In this document: positions 45,155 through 55,504 of the stretch, one piece after another
How positions within the stretch are numbered: position 1 is the first letter of the stretch
Layout: each line of letters starts with the position of its first letter
NCBI GenBank assembly: GCA_963744915.1
Contig: CAVUUY010000008.1
Coordinates: 185,746 to 249,745 of the forward strand
Length of the DNA: 64,000 bases
Direction of reading: 5' to 3'
From: DATAFF01 sp963744915
Lineage (GTDB): Bacteria; Pseudomonadota; Alphaproteobacteria; Rhizobiales; Aestuariivirgaceae
The notes under the pieces: model-generated
The model's input: the letters and a program-made list of their open reading frames with translations, nothing else
Database searches by the model: none
Told to the model about the DNA's origin: nothing
Made by a program: the position numbers and the translations under genes

Positions 45155-45973
45155 TCACCGCGGCTGTCCGTGTCCAGAAAAAATCTGTGCTGCACCCCGC
45201 ATGCCACTGCGAAACGCGTCGTCAAAGTTAACGTCTCGGATTTGCCAGCGATAGACACGGCCTCCATTAACAAGGCGCCAGTCCGCGGCCCACCCCAAGC
45301 TTTTCTTGTCCCAGACTAGACTTCCCGCAAGTGCAAGATCGCCGCCAAACTTCTTCGCCGTCACATCTAGGTCCGCCAAATGGGTCAACGGCAGGGTTTC
45401 GAACGTCAACCCGGCGACACCCAAATCGACGTTAGTCGGCAATTCGACCGGCAATCCCATTTGCCACGCCGCGGCGGCGAGCGAGTCGCGCTGGTCGAGC
45501 CCATGATCACCATCCCTGGCCAGCATATAAGTCGCCGTCCCGAGGCGAACACCGAGAAAGACGACGAGGCGCGGTCGCGGCGCTGTCCACGGCTCGCGAC
45601 CGAGCGAGCGTAACGCGGCATCGATTTGGTCAGCCTGGAAATCGACCGTGAGATCATAGGGCCTGTCGCGCGAGCCCTGTTCGTCATGGATGGGGATGCC
45701 TTCCATCCGGTCGCCATAGCGAAACTCGGCCACATAGGAAGCCGCGTGTCCCTTCATCCCGGCGATAGCCGGGTCGGTTAGCACAAGAGGATCGCCAGAA
45801 ACCTTGACCAGGACATCTTCGAGGCATTGTTCGAAGCCTGGCCCGCGGGTCTCTTCGCGTTGACCGGTGACAATGGTGCGAGCCTGGTAAAGATTGAGCG
45901 CCGTACCTGCTGCCGCGACATCCACGCCCGGCACGTGTACCGCAGCAAATATCAACAATAAAACGGCGATCAT
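45155..45973 (-). CDS. DUF2066 domain-containing protein
   Basis: The 272-residue protein (ATG 45973; the frame opens at 46021) has an N-terminal hydrophobic signal, MIAVLLLIFAAVHVPGVDVA. The DUF2066 hallmark follows: LYQARTIVTGQREETRGPGFEQCLEDVLVKVSGDP. The rest includes RLVVFLGVRLG and SLGWAADWRLVNGGRVYRWQ. It is probably periplasmic or outer-membrane linked. No function is known to me for the family. It is intact and transcribed alone on the minus strand. Confidence 0.82.
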   Translation of the reverse strand: MIAVLLLIFAAVHVPGVDVAAAGTALNLYQARTIVTGQREETRGPGFEQCLEDVLVKVSGDPLVLTDPAIAGMKGHAASYVAEFRYGDRMEGIPIHDEQGSRDRPYDLTVDFQADQIDAALRSLGREPWTAPRPRLVVFLGVRLGTATYMLARDGDHGLDQRDSLAAAAWQMGLPVELPTNVDLGVAGLTFETLPLTHLADLDVTAKKFGGDLALAGSLVWDKKSLGWAADWRLVNGGRVYRWQIRDVNFDDAFRSGMRGAAQIFSGHGQPR

Positions 45974-46021
45974 ACCGGCATCGTCCGCAAGCAATGGCCG
46001 TTCCGGCCGATGTCCATCCAT

Positions 46022-46390
46022 GACGGCATGCTAAGCTGAGATTGAGATGAACTCTAGGGCCACAGGTTGTTTCCGGTCGTGTGGACACAGAGCATGAGCG
46101 ATTTTCCATGGACATCAAGAAGCTGGTTGGAGGGACCGGCTCCAGCCGACCGGCTGGGCCGCTCGCGCATTTTCTCAGCCGCGCCGGCTGCTATCGCTTT
46201 CTCGGATCGCCGATCTGGCGCTATGAGGGGATGGATCGTAAGACCGGGAGCGGCCAGTGCTGACCGTTATCTGGATCAAGCTTGTTCAGTGAGGACGCGC
46301 AGAACCGCCATCAAGCCCCGTTTGAAACTCTTCACTTGCATTCTATTTCTTGCAGCCCGACAACCTACCCAATACTGAGGCCGCGGCGCT
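46022..46390. other. Intergenic between divergent genes
   Basis: A 60-codon plus-strand frame (46081-46263, MDTEHERFSMDIKKLVGG) is present but unconvincing. The gap probably carries both promoters. Confidence 0.3.
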
Positions 46391-47668
46391 GTGAATTTCC
46401 TGTTGAGAATGTTGTTCCGTCCGTTCTCGCTCGCGCTCTTCGTGGCGCCGTTCGCGATTCCTCTTTTGATGCTTCAGCGCGCGCCGCTGGTCGACGAAAA
46501 CCAGCAAGCGACGTTCGACGACGTTAGTCGCGCGAAGGACATCCTCAAACGTTTCGATCCGCGCTTGATGGATTCGACGACCACGACGAAGGTCAGCGTC
46601 ACCGACACGGAAATCTCGATGGCCATCGGCGCGGCCCTGCAGCACATCACGCCCGTCAAGGGCCGCGTCAACGCAACGCCGTACGGCGTTGCCTTGCGCG
46701 GTACGGCGAAGCTTCCAATTCCCGACACGTTTGTCGGGCGCTACGTCAACTTTGAAGCGGTGATTGCGCCGTCCGACTCAGAACTCGAAATCTCAAGCCT
46801 CTCGGTCGGAAACACCCCGGTCCCGACCTGGATCATCAAACCCGTCACGATCTATGCCCTCGATTGGTTCATGGGCGCAAGCAAAGGCGCACCCGTCTAC
46901 GCCAGCGTGCGCTCCGTCGCCGTCGCCGGCGACGTGATCACGGTGGCTTTCCGGCCGCCGCCCAATCTCTTCGCCGATGTGAAAGCCGCGGCCCAGCGCG
47001 TGACGCAGCTCGATAACATCGAATCCATCCGCGCCTATTACGCCAATCTCATCGATACGGGCCGAAGCGGCGAACGATCGCTCGCGCCCTACCTGCGCAA
47101 CGCGTTCGCACTCGCCAAAGTGCGCTCGCAAACCAGAGACCCGGTCAAAGAAAATCGCGCGCTGATTCTCGCGCTGGCGCTGCAATTCGGCGACTCGCAC
47201 TTCACGATGCTGCTCAGCGGCGTAAAAACGCCCAAGCTCAAAGCCTCCGGCATTGACGGCGAAGACGTCACTGTGCAGAACCGCCGCGACTGGGTGCAGC
47301 ACATGACGACGTCGGCGGGTCTGCAGGTCGCTGCCAACAGCGGCATCAGCGATTTCATCGGCGTAGCGAAGGAAATCAAGGACGCGCAAGAAACCGAAGG
47401 CTTCAGTTTCGGCGACCTTTCGGCCGACCGCACCGGCGTGCGCCTCGCCGAAGTCGCCACCGCGTCGAAATCGTCCGCGCGCAAAGTGCAAGACAGGCTC
47501 TCGGCGGCTGTTACGGAATCGCAATTCTTCCCAAGCAACCACGGCCTGCCCGAAGACCTTAAGGAAGAGGAATTCAAGGCGCGCTATGGTGATGTGAACA
47601 CGCCCGCCTATAATGCCCAAGTGCGTGTTATCGACGAGCGTATCGCCAAAATCCAACTCTACCAGTGA
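46391..47668 (+). CDS. Membrane-anchored conserved hypothetical protein
   Basis: The 425-residue product starts with GTG 46391 (or ATG 46409) and has one N-terminal membrane helix (LLRMLFRPFSLALFVAPFAIPLLML). A large soluble part follows, likely periplasmic. Recognisable stretches are GVALRGTAKLPIPDTFVGRYVNF, LAPYLRNAFALAKVRS and ALILALALQFGDSHFTMLLSG. I recall proteins of this general design in proteobacteria but no function. The reading frame is long and intact with high GC at third positions. Confidence 0.75.
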   Translation: MNFLLRMLFRPFSLALFVAPFAIPLLMLQRAPLVDENQQATFDDVSRAKDILKRFDPRLMDSTTTTKVSVTDTEISMAIGAALQHITPVKGRVNATPYGVALRGTAKLPIPDTFVGRYVNFEAVIAPSDSELEISSLSVGNTPVPTWIIKPVTIYALDWFMGASKGAPVYASVRSVAVAGDVITVAFRPPPNLFADVKAAAQRVTQLDNIESIRAYYANLIDTGRSGERSLAPYLRNAFALAKVRSQTRDPVKENRALILALALQFGDSHFTMLLSGVKTPKLKASGIDGEDVTVQNRRDWVQHMTTSAGLQVAANSGISDFIGVAKEIKDAQETEGFSFGDLSADRTGVRLAEVATASKSSARKVQDRLSAAVTESQFFPSNHGLPEDLKEEEFKARYGDVNTPAYNAQVRVIDERIAKIQLYQ

Positions 47669-47989
47669 AGCACATCACTCCCGGGGACACCGCACCCTGC
47701 GGCGCACGCCGGCCCACGCAGCGTCTGGGATGCGCGCGTTTTCGGGGTTGTGGTCGGGCGGCTTCAGGTATGGTTCCGTGGGGCCGGCTGGTCGGCCAGG
47801 AAGCGCCGGCATTCCGATGAGGCGCGGGGACGCGCCCGATGGTCTGCATCTACACAACAAACACGCCCCCGCGGTCGGCCTCGGAGCTTGGAAGCTAAAC
47901 CGGAACGACCCGGCCGTTGCCCGGTCAGCCCGCCGGTCCACCGCCGCCCGGGCCACCGCTTACCTATGGGTGAGCGGCTCTCCTTAGAT
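47669..47989. other. Intergenic, no gene recognised
   Basis: GC-rich, with short frames on both strands and no motif. It separates two convergent genes. Confidence 0.3.
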
Positions 47990-48371
47990 TCAGGACATCC
48001 GCTCGACCCATTGCCCGCGCGAAGGCCCCGGCTCGAACGGATCGCCGAAATACTGGGTCTCGCGGGCCACCTTCCCATCGAGGAACTCCATGATGCTCAC
48101 GGTGTAAGACGGCCGCCCGTCATAGGTTAGGACATATTCAGTGACCCAGAGGTCGCCCGCGCCGATTATCCGCCGCACTGTGAAGCGTTTCCGATTCGGC
48201 TGCGCGGTGCGAGACGACTGAATCTTCCGCCGCCCGTGGATGCGCTCGCCCGATTGCGGATATTCGAGCACCGCGTCCTCTCGGTAAATCTGGTGCTCCC
48301 CCTCGAGGTCGTTCGCATCGGAGGCGGCCCAGTGGCGATCCAGAGCCGCTCGAATTCTCTCGGTCTTCCAT
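47990..48371 (-). pseudogene. NTF2/SnoaL-like protein, frameshifted after start
   Basis: The frame ending at 47990 encodes a complete NTF2-like fold: IRAALDRHWAASDANDLEGE, HQIYREDAVLEYPQSGERI, RKRFTVRRIIGAGDLWVTEY and KVARETQYFGDPFEPGPSR. It has no start codon. ATG 48371, with AAGGAG eight bases upstream, opens ME in another frame, and removing one base near 48364 joins it to TERIRAALDRHW. Members act as small-molecule isomerases or binding proteins and are often detoxification-related. Confidence 0.72.
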
Positions 48372-48429
48372 ATCGCAGCTCCTTGACCATCACCGTCGAC
48401 GTTGAGTCATCGTACCATGCCTCTGGACA

Positions 48430-48625
48430 AGACTGGATTCACGAGATCAAACATAACGGCTATCGCACCCTGATCATCAATCGATGGTGGCCAGGTCCGC
48501 GCCTTCACCCGCAACGGCAATGACTGGACGAGGGCCTATAAGCGGGTGGTGATGCTTGCGTCAGGCTGGCCTGCAAAACCGCCGTGATTGATGGCGAGAT
48601 GGTCCGTCCAGGACGAGTCTCACTT
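48430..48625 (+). pseudogene. ATP-dependent DNA ligase (LigD type) fragment
   Basis: The pieces DWIHEIKHNGYRTLII, GQVRAFTRNGNDWTRAYKRVV, LACKTAVIDGEMV and VQDES are successive parts of the adenylation domain of LigD-type ligases, lying in different frames. The catalytic lysine motif is KHNG rather than the usual KHDG. The gene is clearly dead, with at least three indels and both ends missing. Confidence 0.65.
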
Positions 48626-48816
48626 GCGGTCGCGAGTGGCTTACTCGGTACCCAATCCCGATGAAATGGTCTGAGCCGAGGAGCAGCCAAGCCAATCACT
48701 CTTGGCTCCGCAGTTCTGGTCTGCTCCTTCCGACACTTGGCTCGATGTGGCCATTTTACAAGATCGCCCTTGTGGCACATTTGCTACATTTATGTAATCC
48801 GGTGAGGCGTACTCCA

Positions 48817-49011
48817 ATGGCGAAATTGACCCGAACCAACAGCAAGGCCGCCCTGGTCGAAGGCAAACCGACGTTCAGCGCCGGCAATGACAGGGCCTCG
48901 ATCGGTTTGACCAGCCACGAGACGGGCCTGACCTATCATCTGCACATGAGTGAAGCCGAAGCTCACCGCTTTGCAGTTTTCCTTGCCGAGCGCAGCAAGG
49001 TTCGGGCTTAG
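48817..49011 (+). CDS. Small hypothetical protein (64 aa)
   Basis: ATG 48817 follows GGTGAGG. The product begins MAKLTRTNSKAALVEGKPTF and ends AHRFAVFLAERSKVRA. It is soluble, with no known motif. The ribosome binding site and codon use support a real gene. Confidence 0.45.
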   Translation: MAKLTRTNSKAALVEGKPTFSAGNDRASIGLTSHETGLTYHLHMSEAEAHRFAVFLAERSKVRA

Positions 49012-49075
49012 TCGCTCCTGGCTCTGGAGGGCGGACCAATGGCTGTCATTGACGCCCCTGCGGTGCTGGGGGCGG

Positions 49076-49234
49076 TCATCTCCGAGAACGCGCTCTTCCC
49101 TTTGGCGTCATAGGCCGGATCGCATTTACGACTAACACCTTTGTACCGCGGTCGGCTGCCGAAACCATTCCCGCGAAGACCCCAACGCATATGAGACAGG
49201 CGATCGATAACAGCATAGGAATGATTTGTCTCAC
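49076..49234 (-). CDS. Small secreted peptide (52 aa)
   Basis: A GTG at 49234 follows GGAGAGAG. It encodes MRQIIPMLLSIACLICVGVF and a cleavage site near VSAADRG, then a short basic tail. It is unrecognised and could be a lipid- or membrane-interacting peptide. Confidence 0.35.
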   Translation of the reverse strand: MRQIIPMLLSIACLICVGVFAGMVSAADRGTKVLVVNAIRPMTPKGRARSRR

Positions 49235-49279
49235 TGGAACTCTCTCCAGAGCGATTGGGTTTCCCTTTTCCCCTTTTAA

Positions 49280-49483
49280 TTCTGCAAGCGCCATCCCTAT
49301 ATCAATCCGCTGTTGCTCGGCCTTCCCAAGCGCGTGCCGGTGCCGGAGGTGGCCAGGCATCTGGTCTGCTCGAAGGGCGGCGCCAGGAACAGCGTGACCG
49401 AGAATCCGACTTGGGCGAGGCCAGATACGCGCGTTCGCGGCTTAGGGTATTATCTGGATTTCATCGGCAGAAAAGAGCCATGA
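49280..49483 (+). pseudogene. Zinc-ribbon-like small protein, 5' end lost
   Basis: The frame reads KRHPYINPLLLGLPKRVPVP, EVARHLVCSKGGARNSVTEN and PTWARPDTRVRG, the C-terminal part of a family with a CxxCGARN core; here the second Cys of the core is Gly. The N-terminal part with the other cysteine pair is missing after a stop at 49277-49279. Its TGA overlaps the ATG of the next gene. Related pieces occur at 56745-56960 and near 61320. Confidence 0.5.
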
Positions 49484-49725
49484 CTGCTACGCTGCTCTTT
49501 GACACCTCCCATTTCACCGTGATTCGTCACCCCTCTGGTGGAATCGAAATCGCGCCAAAAGGCGACCCGGGTGCTACCCGGATCTTTCATAAGCATGCGA
49601 AGCGCTATGCCAGTGATTTGCAGGCGGCTTACAACCGCGAGGGCCATCCCGCGGTTGATCGCCGGTGCGGTCATCTCCTCGCAGGCTGGCCGTCGACGGA
49701 ACTCAACGCCGATTGGGATCCATGA
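49480..49725 (+). CDS. Hypothetical protein (81 aa)
   Basis: ATG 49480 overlaps the preceding stop (ATGA), suggesting translational coupling. The sequence MTATLLFDTSHFTVIRHPSG and AYNREGHPAVDRRC has no motif I can name. It is a soluble, mildly basic protein. The coupling and AAAAGAG site support expression. Confidence 0.5.
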   Translation: MTATLLFDTSHFTVIRHPSGGIEIAPKGDPGATRIFHKHAKRYASDLQAAYNREGHPAVDRRCGHLLAGWPSTELNADWDP

Positions 49726-50539
49726 TCGACTGAACGCAGACCCGGTAGCCAGGCACATTCGGTTCGAGCGCAATCATGCGATTGCTCGATAGATCTGCGA
49801 GGCCTACATTTCTTGTATTCATCCGACTATTTCGACGAGCTTGAGCAACTCCGAGTGGAAGGTCCCTTGGCATCTGAGCCTCTGTTCATCAAAGTAGTCT
49901 CTTGGTGTTGCAGAAAAATTTTCGGCGTATTCTCTACACCGGGGTGGGCCGCGCCTTATTTTTGCCGACCCGTTACCTGAAGAGCCGAGATTGGCGGGAA
50001 CGCGCTCGCGAAGGCGGTCGCGATCATCCCGCGGCTCCCGTCAAACATGCCGCACGCACAAGCGAACTGGAGGCAGAGATTTGGGGCAACGTGACTGTAG
50101 TTCACTCGCGGTTGCGGTCGGTTTGCACTTTAATGATAACGGTCTCACATTGAGCGCCGTTTGCCGGAGCCTTATAGTTTCGTAAGGGGGATGTGCCATC
50201 CTGATCGCATCCCCACCCCCGCGAGATCTCCAGCGCCTTGGTCGACGCCGAGAAAAGGCCGCATTGCGGCAGTCTGCTACAATCCTCACTGATCGGGGCT
50301 AGAGTGGGAGCACGTTCCCATGAGGCGCATGTTTTGCTGGATAGTCGGTCACCGATGGCGACCTCTTCGTCGTGGCGGGGACATGTGCACACGATGCGGC
50401 CTCCATACACTGTAGAGGACCAGCGCGGGGCCCGCATCACCACCGCTCTTCCCGCTCCCGCCGGCGCCGCACGCGACTTTGCATGTTGAAACCAGCTGTC
50501 GCGATATGATGGCCATCCGCGGATCTTCCCGCGTCGCAA
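49726..50539. other. 0.8-kb region, no gene recognised
   Basis: Several short frames on both strands show no motif, start or codon pattern that convinces. It is probably decayed DNA. Confidence 0.3.
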
Positions 50540-50646
50540 ATGCGACCGGATCGAGGGCAAACCGTTAGAAGCAGCCCACGCTCGGTGGTGTAGTGCTTGC
50601 GCCCATCAGGTCTTTTGACCGGCTCGATCCAGATCTGCGTCGCCAT
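50540..50646 (-). pseudogene. Rhizobial small hypothetical, N-terminal fragment
   Basis: The minus strand reads ATQIWIEPVKRPDGRKHYTT then ERGLLLTVC, the conserved start of a small protein family whose fuller copy lies at 63690-64000. After that the frame leaves the family pattern, so only about 30 codons remain. Confidence 0.4.
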
Positions 50647-50689
50647 CGTTGGTGGTAAACCCCGAAGGTGCCTGGAACGGTTATGTAGT

Positions 50690-50750
50690 GGTACCGGTAC
50701 CGGGGTACCGGAGTCTCATTCCGAAAAAGCCCTCTGGGGGTGGGGTAGCT
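50690..50750 (-). repeat. Repeat family B copy (GGCTTT-TCGGAATGAGAC)
   Basis: On the minus strand it reads CCCCACCCCCAGAGGGCTTT, TTCGGAATGAGACTCCGG and TACCCCGGTACCGGTACC. Plus-strand copies lie at 55503-55545 and twice in 56468-56605. The KpnI-type GGTACC palindrome is doubled here. Confidence 0.7.
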
Positions 50751-50822
50751 CTCACGCTAGAGCACTGAGTGGGAATGATCAGACCGGTGGAAGCGTAATG
50801 GCCATGCGTAAGGGAGAGGACT

Positions 50823-50975
50823 ATGATCCGGCGTGACGATTGGCTTCCAATGATGGTTGAAACGGAGGACCAGCGGCACCAGCGGCAGGAATTGTTCCTG
50901 GTTTACGCTGGTCCGTTGATCGCACTCCTCTGTCTCGGCGTTGTCCTGAGCTATGCAATCAGAGCGATCGGATGA
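50823..50975 (+). CDS. Small single-helix membrane protein (50 aa)
   Basis: The ATG at 50823 is preceded by the strong site AAGGGAGAGGACT. The product MIRRDDWLPMMVETEDQRHQ continues with a charged segment and then one hydrophobic helix, LFLVYAGPLIALLCLGVVLS. It is too short for usual annotation cut-offs. No relative is recognised. Confidence 0.45.
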   Translation: MIRRDDWLPMMVETEDQRHQRQELFLVYAGPLIALLCLGVVLSYAIRAIG

Positions 50976-51165
50976 GGGTCGTCGCCCCGTCCCACCACAA
51001 CCCCCTCGAACACTCGTCGGAAGATGTCGCTGTCGCGGAACCGTTCGTTGCGCGCCCGCGAGAATGCCGAGTGATCCGGTAGCTTGTCGTCAATGCTCAG
51101 ACCGCAAAACCAACGATAGTTCAGGTTGTTGCAGTCTCGGCGGCGGCGCGCGAGGACGATGGGAT
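50976..51165 (-). mobile_element. Diverged IS1182-type transposase fragment
   Basis: The minus strand encodes NYRWFCGLSIDDKLPDHSAF, then SRARNERFRDSDIFRRVFE. This aligns with AYRWFCKLSIEDDIPDHSVF and SRARHERFRESDALRRVFE in the intact transposase at 5657. It is a different, older element, because many residues differ. No ends are visible. No gene is seen between it and 51365. Confidence 0.65.
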
Positions 51166-51364
51166 CGGCAGGAGGGTAGCCGCCGCGCAGTCGCGCGTTC
51201 TAGACTAGCGCGGGGGGAGCAGTTGGTCGAGGCTCGTGAATGGGCTGAGTGACGGTGGGTGCACAGACCGTCCATGTACTCGGGAACGCAGTACGCACCG
51301 GTCCCTGTCGAAACGCCCGAAGCAGAAATTTCCGGTTTAATCCAAGGCGACGCTGCGGTGTTTT

Positions 51365-51931
51365 TTAACGGTCCGCCGGCCGCCATTCCCACACGTTGAG
51401 GGAGTGGATGTCGCCGGCGCTTGTTGGGTTCTTTGGGTCGTTGAGTACTCCATTGAAGTGGATTTCAGCTCGCTTGTTGAACATACCCTTATAGATACTC
51501 TCGTTATCGACTAGTTCCTCGTGAATTTTCGCCGGGATTTGTGAAAGCGCGACAACCAGCACCCGGCGTGTAGCTGCGACGGGGTCATCCAGAAATTCTC
51601 GCCCCGAAATTTGCACCGTCATTGTGAATTTACGAGGCACCTCTGTGCCAGCCAGGAGCTTTTCCACTTGCCTGGGCTTAGGGACGGCGGCCTGTTTCTT
51701 TGGGGCGACCTTCTTTGGGGCCGCCTTCTTTACGCTCGCCTTTTTGAGGGCCGCCTTCTTTGTGGCTACGTTCTTTGAGGCGGCCTTGTTCATGGCGGCC
51801 TTCTTTGCGACGGCCTTCCCTGGTGCTGCTTTTTTGGAAGCCGCTTTCTTCCCCTTCACTGTTGCACTCACTGCTACTTTTCCTCTGCTGAATAGATCCA
51901 CGGTCGCCTTCTCACTAAGTCGCGCAGGCAT
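51365..51931 (-). CDS. Histone H1-like lysine/alanine-rich protein
   Basis: The 188-residue protein has an N-terminal half (about residues 28-80) made of KKAA-type repeats (ASKKAAPGKAVAKKAAMNKA; KKASVKKAAPKKVAPKK). A compact C-terminal half follows (FTMTVQISGREFLDDPVAAT ... GDIHSLNVWEWRPADR). The tail resembles bacterial H1-like DNA-compacting proteins; the globular part is not recognised. It may condense or bridge DNA, or the tail may tether the domain to nucleic acid. The repeat region is typical for length variation among strains. Confidence 0.65.
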   Translation of the reverse strand: MPARLSEKATVDLFSRGKVAVSATVKGKKAASKKAAPGKAVAKKAAMNKAASKNVATKKAALKKASVKKAAPKKVAPKKQAAVPKPRQVEKLLAGTEVPRKFTMTVQISGREFLDDPVAATRRVLVVALSQIPAKIHEELVDNESIYKGMFNKRAEIHFNGVLNDPKNPTSAGDIHSLNVWEWRPADR

Positions 51932-51991
51932 AGCCGCCTCGAAATCATGGTGCCATTTTCGGCCGCCAACAACTCCGCTACCCCCTCGGCT

Positions 51992-52213
51992 ATGCCTTCA
52001 CGCCGCTCTCCCAAGCCCTGGACGGTCGAACCGATACCCAGTGGATACCGGATCATTGATGCCAATGGCGTTGTCCTGGTGCATGTCTACGGCCAGCCTG
52101 ATGGAGCAGTCACAGTCTCCGATGCCCGTCTGACCAACGCCGAGGCGCGGCGGATCTCCAATGGAGCTTCAATGCCTCTTGAGCTGGTGCCGCCAACCAG
52201 CTCTCGATCTTGA
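51992..52213 (+). CDS. Small rhizobial hypothetical (DEARRI family)
   Basis: The 73-residue product from ATG 51992 reads MPSRRSPKPWTVEPIPSGYR, IIDANGVVLVHVYGQPDG and RLTNAEARRISNG. Rhizobial proteins with PPPW..., a short DANG strand and LT..EARRIA ending are common, and their role is unknown. The C-terminus SMPLELVPPTSSRS departs from the usual RLPEL end, so a late frameshift is possible. A second, damaged copy lies at 61111. It diverges from the H1-like gene with only 60 bp between the starts. Confidence 0.6.
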   Translation: MPSRRSPKPWTVEPIPSGYRIIDANGVVLVHVYGQPDGAVTVSDARLTNAEARRISNGASMPLELVPPTSSRS

Positions 52214-52346
52214 CGTTGTCAGAAAGACTGGTGTGGCCTCGGCGTGAATTGGCGCTACAACGTCGTTTTGCTTCGGTGGTGACGAACCCCAAAGATCTGT
52301 CGTCTCGCCTTCCTTAACCTTTCGGACCGATGTGCAACATGTGATG

Positions 52347-52380
52347 TGACAAGGACCACTCCGAAGAGTGGTCCTTGTCA
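52347..52380 (-). terminator. groEL terminator hairpin
   Basis: A perfect 15-bp stem (TGACAAGGACCACTC and its complement) closes a TTCG loop when read on the minus strand, 9 bp after the groEL stop. UUCG loops are very stable. No long T-run follows. Confidence 0.7.
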
Positions 52381-52388
52381 TCGATGGC

Positions 52389-54035
<1,647 letters not shown>

Positions 54036-54089
54036 GGTATTGGCTCCTTTTGTTATATTTATATTCCAGAGCCGGTGTCCGGCAGGCTT

Positions 54090-54404
54090 TTAGGCGGCGG
54101 CCCGTTTCGGCATCTTGCCCTCGATCACCCCCATGATGTCGGATTCCTTCATGATCAAATACTCGACACCGTCGAGCTTGACTTCGGTGCCCGACCACTT
54201 GCCGAACAGCACCACATCGCCAACTTTCACGTCGATCGGAATCAGCTTGCCGGCCTCATCGCGTCCACCTGGACCAACAGCGATGATTTCGCCCTGCATC
54301 GGCTTCTCCTGGGCAGTATCGGGAATGATGATCCCGCCCTTGGTCTTAGTGTCTTCTTCAACGCGACGCACGACGACGCGATCGTGCAGAGGACGGAATT
54401 TCAT
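54090..54404 (-). CDS. groES: Co-chaperonin GroES
   Basis: ATG 54404 follows AAGGAGAGAG, giving a normal 104-residue GroES: MKFRPLHDRVVVRRVEEDTK, the mobile loop TKGGIIIPDTAQEKPMQGEI, and the C-terminal DGVEYLIMKESDIMGVIEG. It caps the GroEL ring and lies 54 bp upstream of groEL in the same operon. I looked for a CIRCE operator upstream and saw none. Rhizobia often carry several groESL operons; this one is in an accessory-looking region. Confidence 0.95.
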   Translation of the reverse strand: MKFRPLHDRVVVRRVEEDTKTKGGIIIPDTAQEKPMQGEIIAVGPGGRDEAGKLIPIDVKVGDVVLFGKWSGTEVKLDGVEYLIMKESDIMGVIEGKMPKRAAA

Positions 54405-54804
54405 GGGATCTCTCTCCTTGTATTTTTCTGCCAAGGATGGACGGCGTGTGTTCCGCTCTCCTTGAAAGCTATTGCTGCAGGACATTCAGTGCCGTGTCTA
54501 AATCGCCCGTGGTCTCAAAATAGATGCCATGGTTGGTTTGAGACCGATTTTCCATCGAGCAAGATGCCCGGCCGTGACTTTATTAGCCGTGATCAAGGCA
54601 TTCAGCCTCGTGGCCAGCGCGTTCAAGCCTCGCAAACCCGGCGGCGTACGGGCAACTCAACCTCAATCATGGTTCTAACCCGTCGAAAGAATTGATGGTC
54701 GTACGCAGGCGGCAGACTGCCGGCAGCGGCTCGTGCGTTCATCAGAGACAAGGTCGAAGCCTGCCGCAGACCGCTGCTGGAATGCCAGTCAGTGACTCGC
54801 CGCG
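54405..54804. other. groES upstream region
   Basis: About 400 bp without a gene. The groES promoter must lie here, but I cannot assign boxes with confidence. Confidence 0.3.
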
Positions 54805-54939
54805 CTATGGTGTTCGATCATGGCGCAGCAATTGCCAGGCCCTCATCGGCCCGACTGCAGTACAGGCTCTGAACCAATAATCCAGGCCGACAATGGAGAA
54901 AGCCAGCAGAAGGGATGAAATCGCAAAGAGCTGTACCAT
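54805..54939 (-). CDS. Possible small membrane peptide (44 aa)
   Basis: ATG 54939 follows AGGGAGG. It encodes MVQLFAISSLLLAFSIVGLD, one hydrophobic helix, then a short polar tail. No relative is recognised; it may be a chance frame. Confidence 0.3.
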   Translation of the reverse strand: MVQLFAISSLLLAFSIVGLDYWFRACTAVGPMRAWQLLRHDRTP

Positions 54940-55126
54940 CCTGGCCTCCCTGAGTAGCAGGCGGAACGTCGTGTGACCTCCCGTCAGTGGCCCGTGAGTC
55001 GATGAACAGTTAAATTCACATGGGATGGCGAATAACCGAATACAAGTTATTTTTGTGCGGGAGCAGATAATCAACCATGACGTGCTTCGCGGATAAAAGG
55101 CTGGCACAACGAGCTGATCACCTGCG

Positions 55127-55504
55127 ATGCATCCGGCTGGTCATCATGAGGAGACTTTCAGCAGATATGTTGCGCTCTCGTGGGCCAACGCCTTGTACTC
55201 ACGTCCCGTTGCCAAAGGAGGGGAGGATTCGCAGGCACTCCGGGAAATAGCGGCCAAGCTCATTGAAATAGCGGCCAAGCTCATTTCCATGGCTGTTCGT
55301 GGTGACCTCCAGGCGATGAAAATTGCGGATCAAATTGAGGGCAAGGTACCTCAAGCACAGATCATCCAGGGCTACGACGATGGTGGACCGATCAGGCTGT
55401 TCGCCGCGGTGCCGTTCAAGTCAGCCACCTCAGAGCAATGGTTGGAGGATATTGGCAGAAGGCCAAAGCTGATCGATGTCGTTGCTCGCGAGAAGGCGGA
55501 GTGA
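55127..55504 (+). CDS. DUF5681/terminase-small-like hypothetical protein
   Basis: The 125-residue protein contains ALREIAAKLIEIAAKLISMA, then VRGDLQAMKIADQIEGKVPQ, a pattern like the DUF5681 proteins of rhizobial prophages and islands. The end SATSEQWLEDIG matches the paralogue at 58244 (SATTEEWLESI). A perfect 21-bp duplication inserts a second EIAAKLI. The start is uncertain; the codon at 55127 has no clear binding site, and one further in may be used. It may be linked to mobile DNA. Confidence 0.55.
   Translation: MHPAGHHEETFSRYVALSWANALYSRPVAKGGEDSQALREIAAKLIEIAAKLISMAVRGDLQAMKIADQIEGKVPQAQIIQGYDDGGPIRLFAAVPFKSATSEQWLEDIGRRPKLIDVVAREKAE
55244..55285 (+). repeat. 21-bp perfect tandem duplication in coding sequence
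   Basis: The unit GAAATAGCGGCCAAGCTCAT plus T occurs twice, at 55244-55264 and 55265-55285. It keeps frame and duplicates EIAAKLI. Confidence 0.9.

Noticed and set aside
54405..54800. CIRCE operator upstream of groES
   Set aside because: No TTAGCACTC/GAGTGCTAA inverted repeat is visible.
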